Source: Opitutaceae bacterium
GTDB lineage: Bacteria > Verrucomicrobiota > Verrucomicrobiia > Opitutales > Opitutaceae
Reading direction: 5' to 3'
Length of the DNA: 64,000 nucleotides
NCBI GenBank assembly: GCA_028688225.1
Contig: JAQTYQ010000002.1
Coordinates: forward strand, 186,001-250,000
This document shows, piece by piece, positions 50,916 through 59,417 of the stretch. How positions within the stretch are numbered: position 1 is the stretch's first letter; every line of letters begins with the position of its first letter. Below the pieces are notes generated by a model. The model made no database searches and was not told where the DNA came from. It was given only the letters and a program-made list of their open reading frames with translations. The position numbers were made by a program, and so were the translations under genes.

Positions 50916-52109
50916 ATGATCTTCACCACCTACTGGTATCTGCTTTTTGCCGTGGCGACCGTGATGGGGTTCTGGCTGTTGCGCCGGGCGGGCGTACGGC
51001 TGTGGTTTCTCGGGGCGGCGTGCGTGGTGTTCCATTACCATTTCGCGGGGCCGGCCGGCGTGCTGCCCATCATCGTCCTGATGATCATCACCTTCTTTGC
51101 GGGGCTCTCCCGCAAGCCGTGGGCGTGCGTGGCCGGCATCACGGCGTGCGTGGCCGCCCTCTGCTTCTACAAATACTCGCTCTTCCTCCTCGGCGAACTG
51201 GTGGCGCCGCTCAGCCATCCGCTGGCGGCCTGGCTGCTGGCCGGGACGAAGACGGTCATGCCCGGGGCGCCGCCGCTGGGGATCAGTTTTTTCACCTTCG
51301 AGTTCGTCCACTATCTTTACGAGGTGAAGCACGGCGGCGAGCCCATCCGCCATCCCCTGAAATTCCTGCTGTTCGCCATTTTTTTCCCGTCGCTGGTCGC
51401 CGGGCCGATCAAGCGCTATCCGCAGTTCCTGCCGTCGCTGCTGGAGGGGGCGCAGCGGTTCTCCCGGGAGAGCCTGGCCTACGGCTGCTGGCGCATCGCC
51501 CAGGGCTTTGCCAAGAAGATCATCATCGCGGACAACCTGACTTACCTGATCGACATCTACCAGCCGCAGTTCGCGACCCTCAGCCTCTGGGGACGCTGGG
51601 GTATTTTCGCGGCGATCGCGTTCCGCATCCTGATGGATTTCTCGGGCTACAGCGACATCGCGATCGGTTGCGCGCGGCTGCTCGGCGTGCGCCTGCCGGA
51701 AAACTTCAACTGGCCCTACGCCGCGCGCAACATCCAGGACTTCTGGCAGCGCTGGCACATCTCCCTCAGCACCTGGATCCGCGACTACGTCTACATCCCG
51801 CTCGGCGGCAGCCGCCACGGGGTGGTGCGGCGGATATGCAACGGCCTGCTTGCCTTTGCGCTCTGTGGCCTGTGGCACGGCCCTGCCTGGCATTTTGTCC
51901 TCTGGGGCCTTTATCACGGCGTCGGCCTGGTGATTTGCGCCACCTACCGCCGGGTGCCCGGGCTGGGCGCATTTTTTGAAAAGGTCTTCACCAAGGAGCC
52001 CAACGCGGCGTGGCTGGTCACGCAGGCTTACGCCTGGTTCGGTTGGCTGATATTCTTTTATCCGGTGCCCGAAGCGCTGCGGATGGCCCAACTGCTGTTT
52101 GTCCCATGA
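50916..52109 (+). CDS. MBOAT-family O-acyltransferase (AlgI/DltB-like)
   Basis: A 397-residue integral membrane protein with about ten membrane segments. The family core is NIQDFWQRWHISLSTWIRDYVYIPLGGSR (His 281) followed by ALCGLWHGPAWHFVLWGLYHG with the catalytic-type His 321. MBOAT proteins pass an acyl group across the membrane to a periplasmic acceptor, usually to a partner that modifies a polysaccharide. The SGNH-like gene follows with a four-base overlap (ATGA) and then a DltX-like microprotein. The likely role is O-acetylation of the surface glycan. Confidence 0.9.
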   Translation: MIFTTYWYLLFAVATVMGFWLLRRAGVRLWFLGAACVVFHYHFAGPAGVLPIIVLMIITFFAGLSRKPWACVAGITACVAALCFYKYSLFLLGELVAPLSHPLAAWLLAGTKTVMPGAPPLGISFFTFEFVHYLYEVKHGGEPIRHPLKFLLFAIFFPSLVAGPIKRYPQFLPSLLEGAQRFSRESLAYGCWRIAQGFAKKIIIADNLTYLIDIYQPQFATLSLWGRWGIFAAIAFRILMDFSGYSDIAIGCARLLGVRLPENFNWPYAARNIQDFWQRWHISLSTWIRDYVYIPLGGSRHGVVRRICNGLLAFALCGLWHGPAWHFVLWGLYHGVGLVICATYRRVPGLGAFFEKVFTKEPNAAWLVTQAYAWFGWLIFFYPVPEALRMAQLLFVP

Positions 52110-53338
52110 GTGCTCCCGCTGAACACCCCTCGCTGTTGACGCCCCGGGCCACACCGGGCTGGTTCCGGCCGGGCTCGTTTGTGCTGGGGCTGGCCGGCGC
52201 GCTGATCGCCTTGTCGTGTCTGGGCTGGTGGCTGGGCCGGTATGACCGGTATCCGTATTTCACCCGTTTTTTTCCGGCGATCTCGCCGGAAGTGTCCTAT
52301 TATCCGACGGTGGCGGAAATGGGCGCGATCGTGCGGACCCGCTGCCGGCCCGACCAGGTGCTCGTCATCGTCGGCGGCAATTCGATCTTCTACGGCTCGG
52401 GGCAGCCGGCCGAGATGATGTGGACCCGCCGGCTGCAGGAACTGCTCGGCGACCGTTATTGCGTCGTGAATCTGGCCTTCCGCGGTGCCTCGGCCTCGGA
52501 TGGCGCGGCGGTCGTGGCGGAGGTGTTGCGCCGCGAATTTCCGCGCCAGATCTACGTGGCCAACGTGGGCACCTTGCAGGGGATCAATCCGCTGGGCAGC
52601 ATCCCGTACCGCTTCATCTTCTGGGAGGCCTATTACAAGGGCGAACTCGAGCGCTATGCGCCGCGGGACCAGATCGTGCACGCCTATTTCTGGGACGACC
52701 GGACCCACCGCAGTGAATGGCTCGACACGGCCGGCCGCGTCTGGCTCGACCGGGCGCTCCATTTTCGCGATTTCTGGAACTGGGTCGCCCGGGACTGGTT
52801 CTTCACCGTGCCGACCGCCTATTACCCCACACTGGCGGAAGGGTTGCGGGCGCGAAACTCGTTCTCCGACCGGGAAGGGAATTTTGACGACACGCCTTTC
52901 CGCCAGCGTTTCCGGGCGGACACGCTGGAACTGGAGACGAACATCACCCGCGGATTTACCGGGCCGCATTATGAACGCACCGCGGATGGCGGCTGGAGCA
53001 TGCGCAGCCCGGAAAAGAAGGAATTTGAATGGTTCATCCGCGCGGCCATGCCGGAGCCGTTGCGGCGGCGCACCCTCATCGTGGTGAGCAAAAACAGTCC
53101 GTTCTATGTGCAGCGGCTCCCGGCGGACGAACGCGCGCGGGACGAGCAAAGCTACGGCGACAGTCTCACGATCTGGCGCGCCGCGGGATACCGCGCGACG
53201 ACCTACACGGACGATTTTGCGGCCAGCGACTACGGCGACCGGGCCCACCTGACGGTTTCGGGCGGACGCAAGCTCGCCGCGCTGGTGGCGGAAAACATTC
53301 GCCCCATGGTCGTGGAACTCGGCTACCTCTCGCCCTGA
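52106..53338 (+). CDS. SGNH-like acyltransfer partner protein (AlgJ/AlgX/DltD-like role)
   Basis: A 410-residue protein with one N-terminal membrane anchor (FVLGLAGALIALSCLGWWLG, about residues 25-44) and a periplasmic domain. VIVGGNSIFYGSG (about residues 88-100) matches the nucleophile-serine block of SGNH hydrolases, and DYGDRAHLTVSGGRKLA near the end supplies the D-x-x-H pair. Its gene is coupled to the MBOAT gene. In known pairs the soluble partner receives the acyl group and moves it to the glycan. The middle region is unlike the known members. Confidence 0.82.
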   Translation: MSAPAEHPSLLTPRATPGWFRPGSFVLGLAGALIALSCLGWWLGRYDRYPYFTRFFPAISPEVSYYPTVAEMGAIVRTRCRPDQVLVIVGGNSIFYGSGQPAEMMWTRRLQELLGDRYCVVNLAFRGASASDGAAVVAEVLRREFPRQIYVANVGTLQGINPLGSIPYRFIFWEAYYKGELERYAPRDQIVHAYFWDDRTHRSEWLDTAGRVWLDRALHFRDFWNWVARDWFFTVPTAYYPTLAEGLRARNSFSDREGNFDDTPFRQRFRADTLELETNITRGFTGPHYERTADGGWSMRSPEKKEFEWFIRAAMPEPLRRRTLIVVSKNSPFYVQRLPADERARDEQSYGDSLTIWRAAGYRATTYTDDFAASDYGDRAHLTVSGGRKLAALVAENIRPMVVELGYLSP

Positions 53339-53342
53339 CTAT

Positions 53343-53507
53343 ATGAAAGTGCTGCAAATGCTGCTCACGCGTCTTCCGCCGCGGCTGGCCACGCCGGCCA
53401 GCCGCATCCTGTCTTTGGCGGCCGGGGTGCTGGCCGCCATCATCCTGCACTATGTCCTTTACCGCATCGACCTCCCGAGCAAGCCGTTCATCTATGTTGC
53501 GTTTTAG
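53343..53507 (+). CDS. DltX-like single-pass microprotein ending in FIYVAF
   Basis: A 54-residue protein starting at ATG 53343, four bases after the SGNH gene stop. Residues 1-20 are basic, residues 22-41 form one membrane helix (ILSLAAGVLAAIILHYVLYR) and the chain ends IDLPSKPFIYVAF. The size, single helix and C-terminal F-I-Y-x-x-F match DltX, the small partner of DltB, whose C-terminal tyrosine motif takes part in acyl transfer. Position directly after an MBOAT/SGNH pair supports the same job. It is short and was found only by reading the gap, so coding status is inferred from the motif and context. Confidence 0.72.
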   Translation: MKVLQMLLTRLPPRLATPASRILSLAAGVLAAIILHYVLYRIDLPSKPFIYVAF

Positions 53508-53603
53508 GCCCGTGAAACCCAAAGCCGTCGCGGATTTTATGGGTTGCAATCACCGGAGAAATGCCGCGGGCTGACACGCCCACCTTTTTTTGCAATCTCA
53601 CCT

Positions 53604-54995
53604 ATGATCATGTCCTCCATGCTAGTTAGATTTGTCCGGTTGCTGGGCGCTGGTCTGCTGGTTGTGCCGGTGGTCGGGTGGTCCCAATCCTCCTCCAATT
53701 TGCCACCGTTGCCGGAGGATCTTGTTCCCGCGTTGCGCCCGATCCTCGTCACTGCCCTGGGGCAGTCGCCGCAGATGATCGCGCAAAACATCAACATCAC
53801 CCAGGCTGAGGCCATCCGCATCCAGAACACCGCGAACATGTGGCCCTCCGTGAGCGGTTCCGTCAACTACACCAGCAGCGACACCGCCGTCAGCTCCAGC
53901 ATCAGCAGCTCGAACTCGGGCGTGTTCTACAGTCTCTCGGTCTATCAACCCATCTATCACTGGGGCGCGCTCAAGGCCCGGGCCGATTCCGGCAAGATCG
54001 GGGTGAAGATCGCCGAGCATAATTACGCCGAAGCCTACCGGCTGCTGGTGGTGAACCTGCGGACGCAGTTCCTGGGGCTCGTGGCGAAAAAGATTGCCCT
54101 GCGCAACGCCGCGTACGCCCTGAAGCAGGCCGAGGAGGCCCTGGCCCTGGCACAGGAGAAGCTGAAAGCCGGGCGCATTTCCAGCGAGGAAATCATGGAG
54201 CCCAACCTGGCGGTGGACGAGGCCCGCCTCGCCCGCGACCGGGCCCAGGCGGACCTGGACGGCTCGCTCCGGCTGCTGCTGCTGACCGTGGGCCAGGCCG
54301 ATCTCGCGGTGGCGGACATCCCCGAGGGCGTGCCCCAGCCGGCCTATGATCCCGAAGTCGCCGCGCGCCTGCTGCAGGAGTTCAAGCGGACCGGGGCCGA
54401 GGAGACCTATCAGGCGTTGGTCTATCGCGACTACATCAGGCAGGCGGATCTCGATTACCGGATTGCCCGCGTCAATTTGCTCCCGAAATTCAGCTTCGGC
54501 GCGACGGCCAGCCAGCAAAATTACACCAACGCCTCGGTGAATTATATCAGCCAGGTCGCCATCGATTCGAACAGCTGGAACATCCAGGCCAGCTGGTCGA
54601 TTTTCGACGGCTTTGCCACGCGGGGCGCCAAGCTCTCGGCTCTGACGCGCAAGCGCACCTATGAGCGCGCCCTGCGCACGACCGCCGGGCAGGCCATCGC
54701 CCAGGCCGAGAGTCTCAGCAGACAGCTCGACTTCGCCTGGCGCTATCTGCAGCTCCGGCAAACCCGGCGGGACATCAGCGAGACCCAGTTCAAGCGTGCG
54801 GAGGACAATCTCAAGCTCGGCCAGACCTCCCAGACGGCCGTCAACGCGGCCGAGCTGGCGTTCTATTCCTCGGAACTGACGCTGACCACCGCGCGCGGCG
54901 ATTTCCTCAACGGCTGGTCGCAATATCTGTCCACGCTGTGCGCCGATCCGATGCTCAGCCAAGTCCCCGCCGGTTATCTTAAAGATGGCAAATAA
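53604..54995 (+). CDS. TolC-family outer-membrane efflux protein
   Basis: A protein of about 463 residues with a signal peptide (LVRFVRLLGAGLLVVPVVGWSQS). Two repeats of long helices and short beta strands follow, as in TolC. QNINITQAEAIRIQNTANMWPSVSG and later FKRAEDNLKLGQTSQTAVNAAEL are typical coiled-coil and turn segments. It forms the outer-membrane duct for the HlyD/FtsX/LolD genes that follow. ATG 53604 is chosen; 53619 is an alternative. Its 3' end overlaps the HlyD gene by 11 bases. Confidence 0.85.
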   Translation: MIMSSMLVRFVRLLGAGLLVVPVVGWSQSSSNLPPLPEDLVPALRPILVTALGQSPQMIAQNINITQAEAIRIQNTANMWPSVSGSVNYTSSDTAVSSSISSSNSGVFYSLSVYQPIYHWGALKARADSGKIGVKIAEHNYAEAYRLLVVNLRTQFLGLVAKKIALRNAAYALKQAEEALALAQEKLKAGRISSEEIMEPNLAVDEARLARDRAQADLDGSLRLLLLTVGQADLAVADIPEGVPQPAYDPEVAARLLQEFKRTGAEETYQALVYRDYIRQADLDYRIARVNLLPKFSFGATASQQNYTNASVNYISQVAIDSNSWNIQASWSIFDGFATRGAKLSALTRKRTYERALRTTAGQAIAQAESLSRQLDFAWRYLQLRQTRRDISETQFKRAEDNLKLGQTSQTAVNAAELAFYSSELTLTTARGDFLNGWSQYLSTLCADPMLSQVPAGYLKDGK

Positions 54996-56106
54996 TCCTC
55001 CCCGTTTTGGCCGGAAGCTGGCGATCGCTCTGGCGGGGCTGGTCGTAGCGGCCCTGGCCCTGGCCTATCTCCTCCGCCCCGTGGCGCTGGTGGCGGTCGT
55101 GAAACGCGACAAGGCCGTCAGCGCCAAACCCGGCAGCGTGACCGTGCAGGCCGAGCGCGAGACCGACCTCAAATGCGCCTACGGCGGCCGGATCCTGCGC
55201 AGCGCGCTCATCGCCGGCAAGTATGTGAAGGAGGGTGAGTTTCTCATGCAGCTCGACACCCGGGAACTGGAGTTGGACATCCAGAAGACCGCCAGTGACG
55301 TGGAATCGCAGGAAAAACGCATCGCCGTCGGCTCCCCGCTCGACAGCCAGATCGCGAGCGCCCGCGAGGAGCTCGCAAGCAAGGAGCGGGTGTGGAAACT
55401 CGGCAGCATCTCCGACAGCGAATACGTGGGCCAGCAGCGCGTCGTGAAGCAGCTGGAGCAGCGGCGGGAGCTGGAAAAACTGGAGGACCAGCAGAAGCTC
55501 GACGGGCTCAAAAACGCCCTGAGCACCAAGCGCCTGCAGCTCGAGGGCATGACGCTGCTCTCGCCCTTTGACGGGGTGGTGGCGCAGGTGATGGCGAGCA
55601 AGGATGATATCATCGGCCCCAATACCCCCATCGCCCATCTCATCACCACCAGCCGGATCGTCGAGGGCAAGATCAGCGAGGAGGACTTTGCCGACGTCCG
55701 GGTCGGCCAGAAGGCCTCGGTGCGCTTCCTGACCTATGGCGATTCCACCTACCGGGCCAAGGTCAGCAAGATCCTCCCGACGGCCGATCCGGCCACCCAG
55801 CGCTACGTCGTCCATCTCGAGGTCGACATCCCGCCGGAGAAGCTCGTGCCGGGCATCACCGGCGAGGTGTCCATCGATGTCGGCGAGCATGAGCACACCC
55901 TGATCGTCCCGCGCCGGGCGCTGTCCGGCCGCAGCCTCTTCGTGGTCGACTCCGGCCGGGTCGAGCTGCGCAAGGTCGAGGTGGGCTATCTGAGCCTCAA
56001 CGAGGTCGAGATTCTCTCGGGGGTCAAGGAGGGCGAGCGGGTGATTGTCGAACAGCTGGACCGCTTCCGTCCGGGGGATCATGTGCGCGTCGAGATTGAA
56101 AAATAG
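54985..56106 (+). CDS. HlyD/MacA-family periplasmic adaptor
   Basis: A 373-residue adaptor protein. It has an N-terminal membrane anchor (LAIALAGLVVAALALAYLL), a lipoyl-like half (GGRILRSALIAGKYVKEGEFLMQLDTRELELDIQ), a helical hairpin (about residues 95-185), the second lipoyl half (LLSPFDGVVAQVMASKDDIIG) and the C-terminal barrel. It links the inner-membrane permease with the TolC-like protein. Overlap with the previous gene shows the two are co-translated. Confidence 0.88.
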   Translation: MANNPPRFGRKLAIALAGLVVAALALAYLLRPVALVAVVKRDKAVSAKPGSVTVQAERETDLKCAYGGRILRSALIAGKYVKEGEFLMQLDTRELELDIQKTASDVESQEKRIAVGSPLDSQIASAREELASKERVWKLGSISDSEYVGQQRVVKQLEQRRELEKLEDQQKLDGLKNALSTKRLQLEGMTLLSPFDGVVAQVMASKDDIIGPNTPIAHLITTSRIVEGKISEEDFADVRVGQKASVRFLTYGDSTYRAKVSKILPTADPATQRYVVHLEVDIPPEKLVPGITGEVSIDVGEHEHTLIVPRRALSGRSLFVVDSGRVELRKVEVGYLSLNEVEILSGVKEGERVIVEQLDRFRPGDHVRVEIEK

Positions 56107-56158
56107 GCCGCGCCCGCCCGTGGGAACAGCGAACATGCCGCCGAGGAGGAATAATAGC

Positions 56159-56222
56159 ATGGAGCCGCGACGCCCCCGTCGCGGATTTTGGGTCCCACGC
56201 GACGGGGGCGTCGCGGCTCCAT
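56159..56222. repeat. Perfect 25-bp inverted repeat
   Basis: ATGGAGCCGCGACGCCCCCG and the next five bases (56159-56183) are exactly inverse to 56198-56222, with a 14-base loop. It lies between the adaptor and permease genes, in about 270 bases that are otherwise empty. There is no T-run, so it is more like a dispersed palindrome than a standard terminator. It could change the relative amounts of the two operon halves. Confidence 0.85.
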
Positions 56223-56379
56223 CCGTCCGTTTCGACGCCAGCTTCGACGATTTTCCGATGGGTTCTCTTAATCGCTCTCTCCCGGCTCGGCGGGGACAAG
56301 ATGACGAGAAAGAGAACGAACCACGAAGGCCCCTTGGTTGCGATCAAAGGCCGCCCTGCGAAATATCCCGGCTGACTCC

Positions 56380-57636
56380 ATGACGTCACCCAATTTCCAG
56401 ATCGCAGCGCGATTCCTCACCGCCAAGAAGCGGGCGATGCTCATGAGCCTTTCCTGCATCGTGCTGGGCGTGGGGCTGTTCGTGGTCACGCAGGCCACCA
56501 CCAGCGGCTTCGAGGAGTTTTTCATCCGGACCATCCTCGGCACCAACGGCGCGATCCGGATCGAGGACAAGATCCAGGACACCATGCGGTCCATGGAAGC
56601 CGGCGGGCAGGGCAGCGGCTCCAATTTTCACATCTCCATGCGCGGGGAGGGGAAGAAATACATCGAGGGCATCGAGGAGCCCAAGCTGCTCATCGGCGCG
56701 CTGCGGCGCTTCGAAAACGTGGCGGGGGTGTCGGAGGTCCTGCATGGACCGGTGATCATCCGCAGCTCGTTCAAGAGCGAATCGGTCCGCGCCTACGGCA
56801 TCAACCTCGACGATCAGCTCCTGGTGTCCGATCTCGGCAACCAGATCGTCCGGGGCAATCTGAACGGTTTCCGGGGCACGCCCTCCGGGGCGCTGCTGGG
56901 CCGCGAAATGGCGGACCGGCTCCAGCTGGCGGTGGGCGATTCGTTCATCCTCGAGGCGCGCGGCGAGTCGCGCCGCTACCGGGTGAGTGCCATCTACGAA
57001 ACCGGCGTCGCCGACATCGACCGGGTGCGCGTCTACCTCAACATGGGCGAGGCCCGCTCCCTGCTGCAGCGGCCCACGGGAGCGTCGTTCATCCAGATCA
57101 ATCTCTTCGACAAGGACCGGGCGCCGCAAGACGCCCTGCACATGGAGAGCGTCCTCCAGTACAGCGCGGCCAGCTGGCAGGAGCGCGAAAAGACCTGGCT
57201 CAATGTGTTCAAGGCGTTGCGGCTGTCGACGGCCATCACCGTCTCAGTCTTCACCTTGATCGCCGGCCTCGCGATGTTCAACACCCTGGCCATGATCGTC
57301 ATGGAGAAGACCAAGGAGATCGCGATCCTGCGTTCGATGGGGTACACCCACCGCGATATTTCCCACATCTTCCTCTGGCAGGCGGCCATCGTGCTGACGA
57401 TCGGCACGATCGTCGGCACGCTGCTGGGCGCGGCGATCACCTTTGGCGTGTCCCGGGTCCCGATCAACATCACCGGGATTTTCAAGACGGAAACCTTCAT
57501 CGTGTCGTGGTCCGTCTGGCATTACGTGGAGGCGTGTCTCACCGCCGTCATCATGGTCATGGCGGCCAGCCTGATCCCGGCCCGCCGCGCCGCGCGGCTC
57601 GAGCCCGGCGACGTCATCCGCGGCACGGCGCAGTGA
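56380..57636 (+). CDS. FtsX-like ABC transporter permease (MacB/LolC type)
   Basis: A protein of about 418 residues. There is one N-terminal membrane segment (LMSLSCIVLGVGLFVVTQATT), a large periplasmic domain (about residues 45-275) and three C-terminal segments with MEKTKEIAILRSMGYTHRDISHIFLWQA, the FtsX-domain signature. It pairs with the ATPase at 58089. With the adaptor and TolC-like genes it forms a tripartite system for moving a lipid, peptide or glycan-linked cargo. ATG 56380 is chosen. Confidence 0.88.
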   Translation: MTSPNFQIAARFLTAKKRAMLMSLSCIVLGVGLFVVTQATTSGFEEFFIRTILGTNGAIRIEDKIQDTMRSMEAGGQGSGSNFHISMRGEGKKYIEGIEEPKLLIGALRRFENVAGVSEVLHGPVIIRSSFKSESVRAYGINLDDQLLVSDLGNQIVRGNLNGFRGTPSGALLGREMADRLQLAVGDSFILEARGESRRYRVSAIYETGVADIDRVRVYLNMGEARSLLQRPTGASFIQINLFDKDRAPQDALHMESVLQYSAASWQEREKTWLNVFKALRLSTAITVSVFTLIAGLAMFNTLAMIVMEKTKEIAILRSMGYTHRDISHIFLWQAAIVLTIGTIVGTLLGAAITFGVSRVPINITGIFKTETFIVSWSVWHYVEACLTAVIMVMAASLIPARRAARLEPGDVIRGTAQ

Positions 57637-57726
57637 TTCTGTGGAGGCGGGAGACCGGAGAACGGAGACGGGAAAAGTGGGGTTGAGAATCGAAAGATGT
57701 CGGACATAAATCGGCCTTCATCCCCT

Positions 57727-58089
57727 ATGAAAAACACAATCCAGCGATTTGAAGATCTCGAAGTGTGGAAGGAAGGCATGCAACTCGCCGTGCAGATTTA
57801 CCAGACGGCGGCCGGGTGGCGCGACTTTGGCTTGAAAGATCAAATGCAACGGGCGGCGGTTTCGATCCCTTCCAATATCGCCGAGGGCTATGAGCGTGGC
57901 GCCAACAAGGAGTTTGTGCAGTTTCTGAACTATGCCAAGGGTTCGAGCGGAGAATTGCGCACCCAGATCTACCTTGCCAGGAAGTTGGGTCATCTCGATG
58001 AAACGGTATCTCCGGGATTGCTGGAGAAAAGCCGCAAGGTTTCGGCAATGCTCCACAAATACATTCAGGTAAGAAAACGTGATTTTTGA
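57727..58089 (+). CDS. Four-helix-bundle protein (23S IVS-type)
   Basis: A protein of about 120 residues: IQRFEDLEVWKEGMQLAVQIYQTA, LKDQMQRAAVSIPSNIAEGYERG, then FVQFLNYAKGSSGELRTQIYLA and a final helix. These are the conserved parts of the family. The gene sits between the permease and ATPase genes of the export operon, and its TGA overlaps the ATPase start. ATG 57727 is preferred over 57697. The sequence just upstream (57640-57680) is a G/A-rich repeat tract. Its function is unknown, and it looks inserted. Confidence 0.87.
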   Translation: MKNTIQRFEDLEVWKEGMQLAVQIYQTAAGWRDFGLKDQMQRAAVSIPSNIAEGYERGANKEFVQFLNYAKGSSGELRTQIYLARKLGHLDETVSPGLLEKSRKVSAMLHKYIQVRKRDF

Positions 58090-58826
58090 TGTCCCCCTCC
58101 GATTCTTCCCGCCTCCCGCCTCCCGCCTCCGGCCTCCCTGTCTCTCCAGACAGCAGCGTCTCGCTGCGTTGCACCAATATCCACCGCTCCCTCGGGCAGG
58201 GGGAGGGCCGGGTCCATGTGCTCAAGGGCGTCTCCTTCGAGGCGCAGCGCGGGCAGGTCTATGCCGTGGTGGGCCCGTCCGGCTGCGGCAAGAGCACGCT
58301 GCTCTATCTGCTGGGCCTGCTCGACCGGCAGGACGCGGGGGACATCTGGATCAAAGGCCGGTTCATGTCGGACAGCAGCGACGCCGAGCGCACCGCGGCC
58401 CGGTGCGAGCACATCGGGTTCGTCTTCCAGTTTCACTTCCTGATGCAGGAGTTCACCACGCTCGAAAACGTGATGATGCCGATGCGCAAGCTCGGCCGCC
58501 TCGCCGAACCCGCGATGCGCGAGCGGGCGCGCGAGCTCCTGACGGCCGTCGGTCTGGGCGACAAGACCGGCCGCCTCGGCACCCAGCTTTCCGGCGGCGA
58601 GCAGCAGCGCGTGGCCATTGCCCGGGCCCTGGCCAATGCCCCGGCCATCATCCTGGCCGACGAACCCACCGGCAATCTCGACCAGCGCAACTCCGGCATC
58701 GTGTTCGACCTCCTGACCCACCTGGCCAAGGAAAACGGCCAGGCCGTCATCATCGTCACCCACAACCCCGAGATCGCCGGCCGCTGCGACACCGTGCGGC
58801 CCATGCGCGACGGGGTGTTCCTCTAG
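58089..58826 (+). CDS. ABC transporter ATP-binding protein (LolD/MacB type)
   Basis: A 245-residue ATPase. Walker A is AVVGPSGCGKSTLLYLLGLL (about residues 59-78). The signature is LSGGEQQRVAIARALANAP, Walker B is IILADEPTGNLD, and the H-loop histidine is in VIIVTHNPE. It drives the permease at 56380. The first 25 residues (SPSDSSRLPPPASGLPVSP…) are unlike relatives and are coded by a CCTCCCGCCTCCC-type tract, the complement of the G/A-rich repeats seen elsewhere. It is the last gene of the operon. Confidence 0.92.
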   Translation: MSPSDSSRLPPPASGLPVSPDSSVSLRCTNIHRSLGQGEGRVHVLKGVSFEAQRGQVYAVVGPSGCGKSTLLYLLGLLDRQDAGDIWIKGRFMSDSSDAERTAARCEHIGFVFQFHFLMQEFTTLENVMMPMRKLGRLAEPAMRERARELLTAVGLGDKTGRLGTQLSGGEQQRVAIARALANAPAIILADEPTGNLDQRNSGIVFDLLTHLAKENGQAVIIVTHNPEIAGRCDTVRPMRDGVFL

Positions 58827-59417
58827 GAGCCTGTCGGGCTTCGCCCTCCATGCTCCTAAACAAACGGCGTCCGCCGTTTGTCGGGAGCGGCCGGGCGAAG
58901 AACAGCCATTGGGAGGACTTTCCGCTCGGATAGCTTCAGAAGTCCGGCAGGTTGTACGCGGCTCAGCGGGGAGAGTTCGATCCTTTGCGCGCGGCCGGAC
59001 CGCCTCCGGGGCGGTCCATCAGGAATGGCGCCAGCCATTCCTCTGCGCATATTTTGTCATTATTTTCTGATAAGTTATGCCAATCCATGCGCAGTGTTGT
59101 CTAATGATTTCCGGAACACGCTGACGGCGGGCAAATTTTGGTTTACATCCTGGAGACCAATACGCTTCCTCTTGCTTTGACTCCAATCACGTCGCAACGC
59201 ATCCGTGAACCAGCACTGTTCGCGCAAATCCTTTCTCACCAGATTGTCGGGGCTTGTGGCTGCGGCCGGTCTGGCCCCCCGACTGCTCGCAAAAACCGCG
59301 TCTCCGTCCGTCCATCCGTCCGCGCCCCTGGCGCCCCGCCCCGAGCCGCGTTCCGTGCCCCGCCGCGCGGATGCCGTGTAAACCGCCGGTGGCGTCCATC
59401 CGGAGACGATCTGGCCT
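58827..59417. other. Intergenic region with three hairpins, upstream of actA
   Basis: About 590 bases without a supported gene. Three clean inverted repeats lie in the first 215 bases. They are CAAACGGCG/CGCCGTTTG (58861-58880), GGACCGCC/GGCGGTCC (58997-59017) and AGGAATGGC/GCCATTCCT (59021-59042). None is followed by a T-run. An AT-richer stretch at 59043-59110 and the next 300 bases probably hold the promoter and leader of the act operon. A frame at 59138-59740 exists but shows no protein-like features. Confidence 0.6.
58861..59042. repeat. Cluster of three short palindromes
   Basis: Three perfect stems of 8 or 9 bp with loops of 2 to 5 bases are packed in 180 bases after the ABC ATPase gene: 58861-58880, 58997-59017 and 59021-59042. 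Each ends with sequence that looks like a short coding phrase repeated in inverse. They may act together as a transcription barrier or as REP-like sites. Confidence 0.75.

Noticed and set aside
50405-51979. 524-codon forward frame overlapping the MBOAT gene
   Set aside because: It starts in repeat DNA and is out of frame with the MBOAT gene, which has the family histidine motifs.
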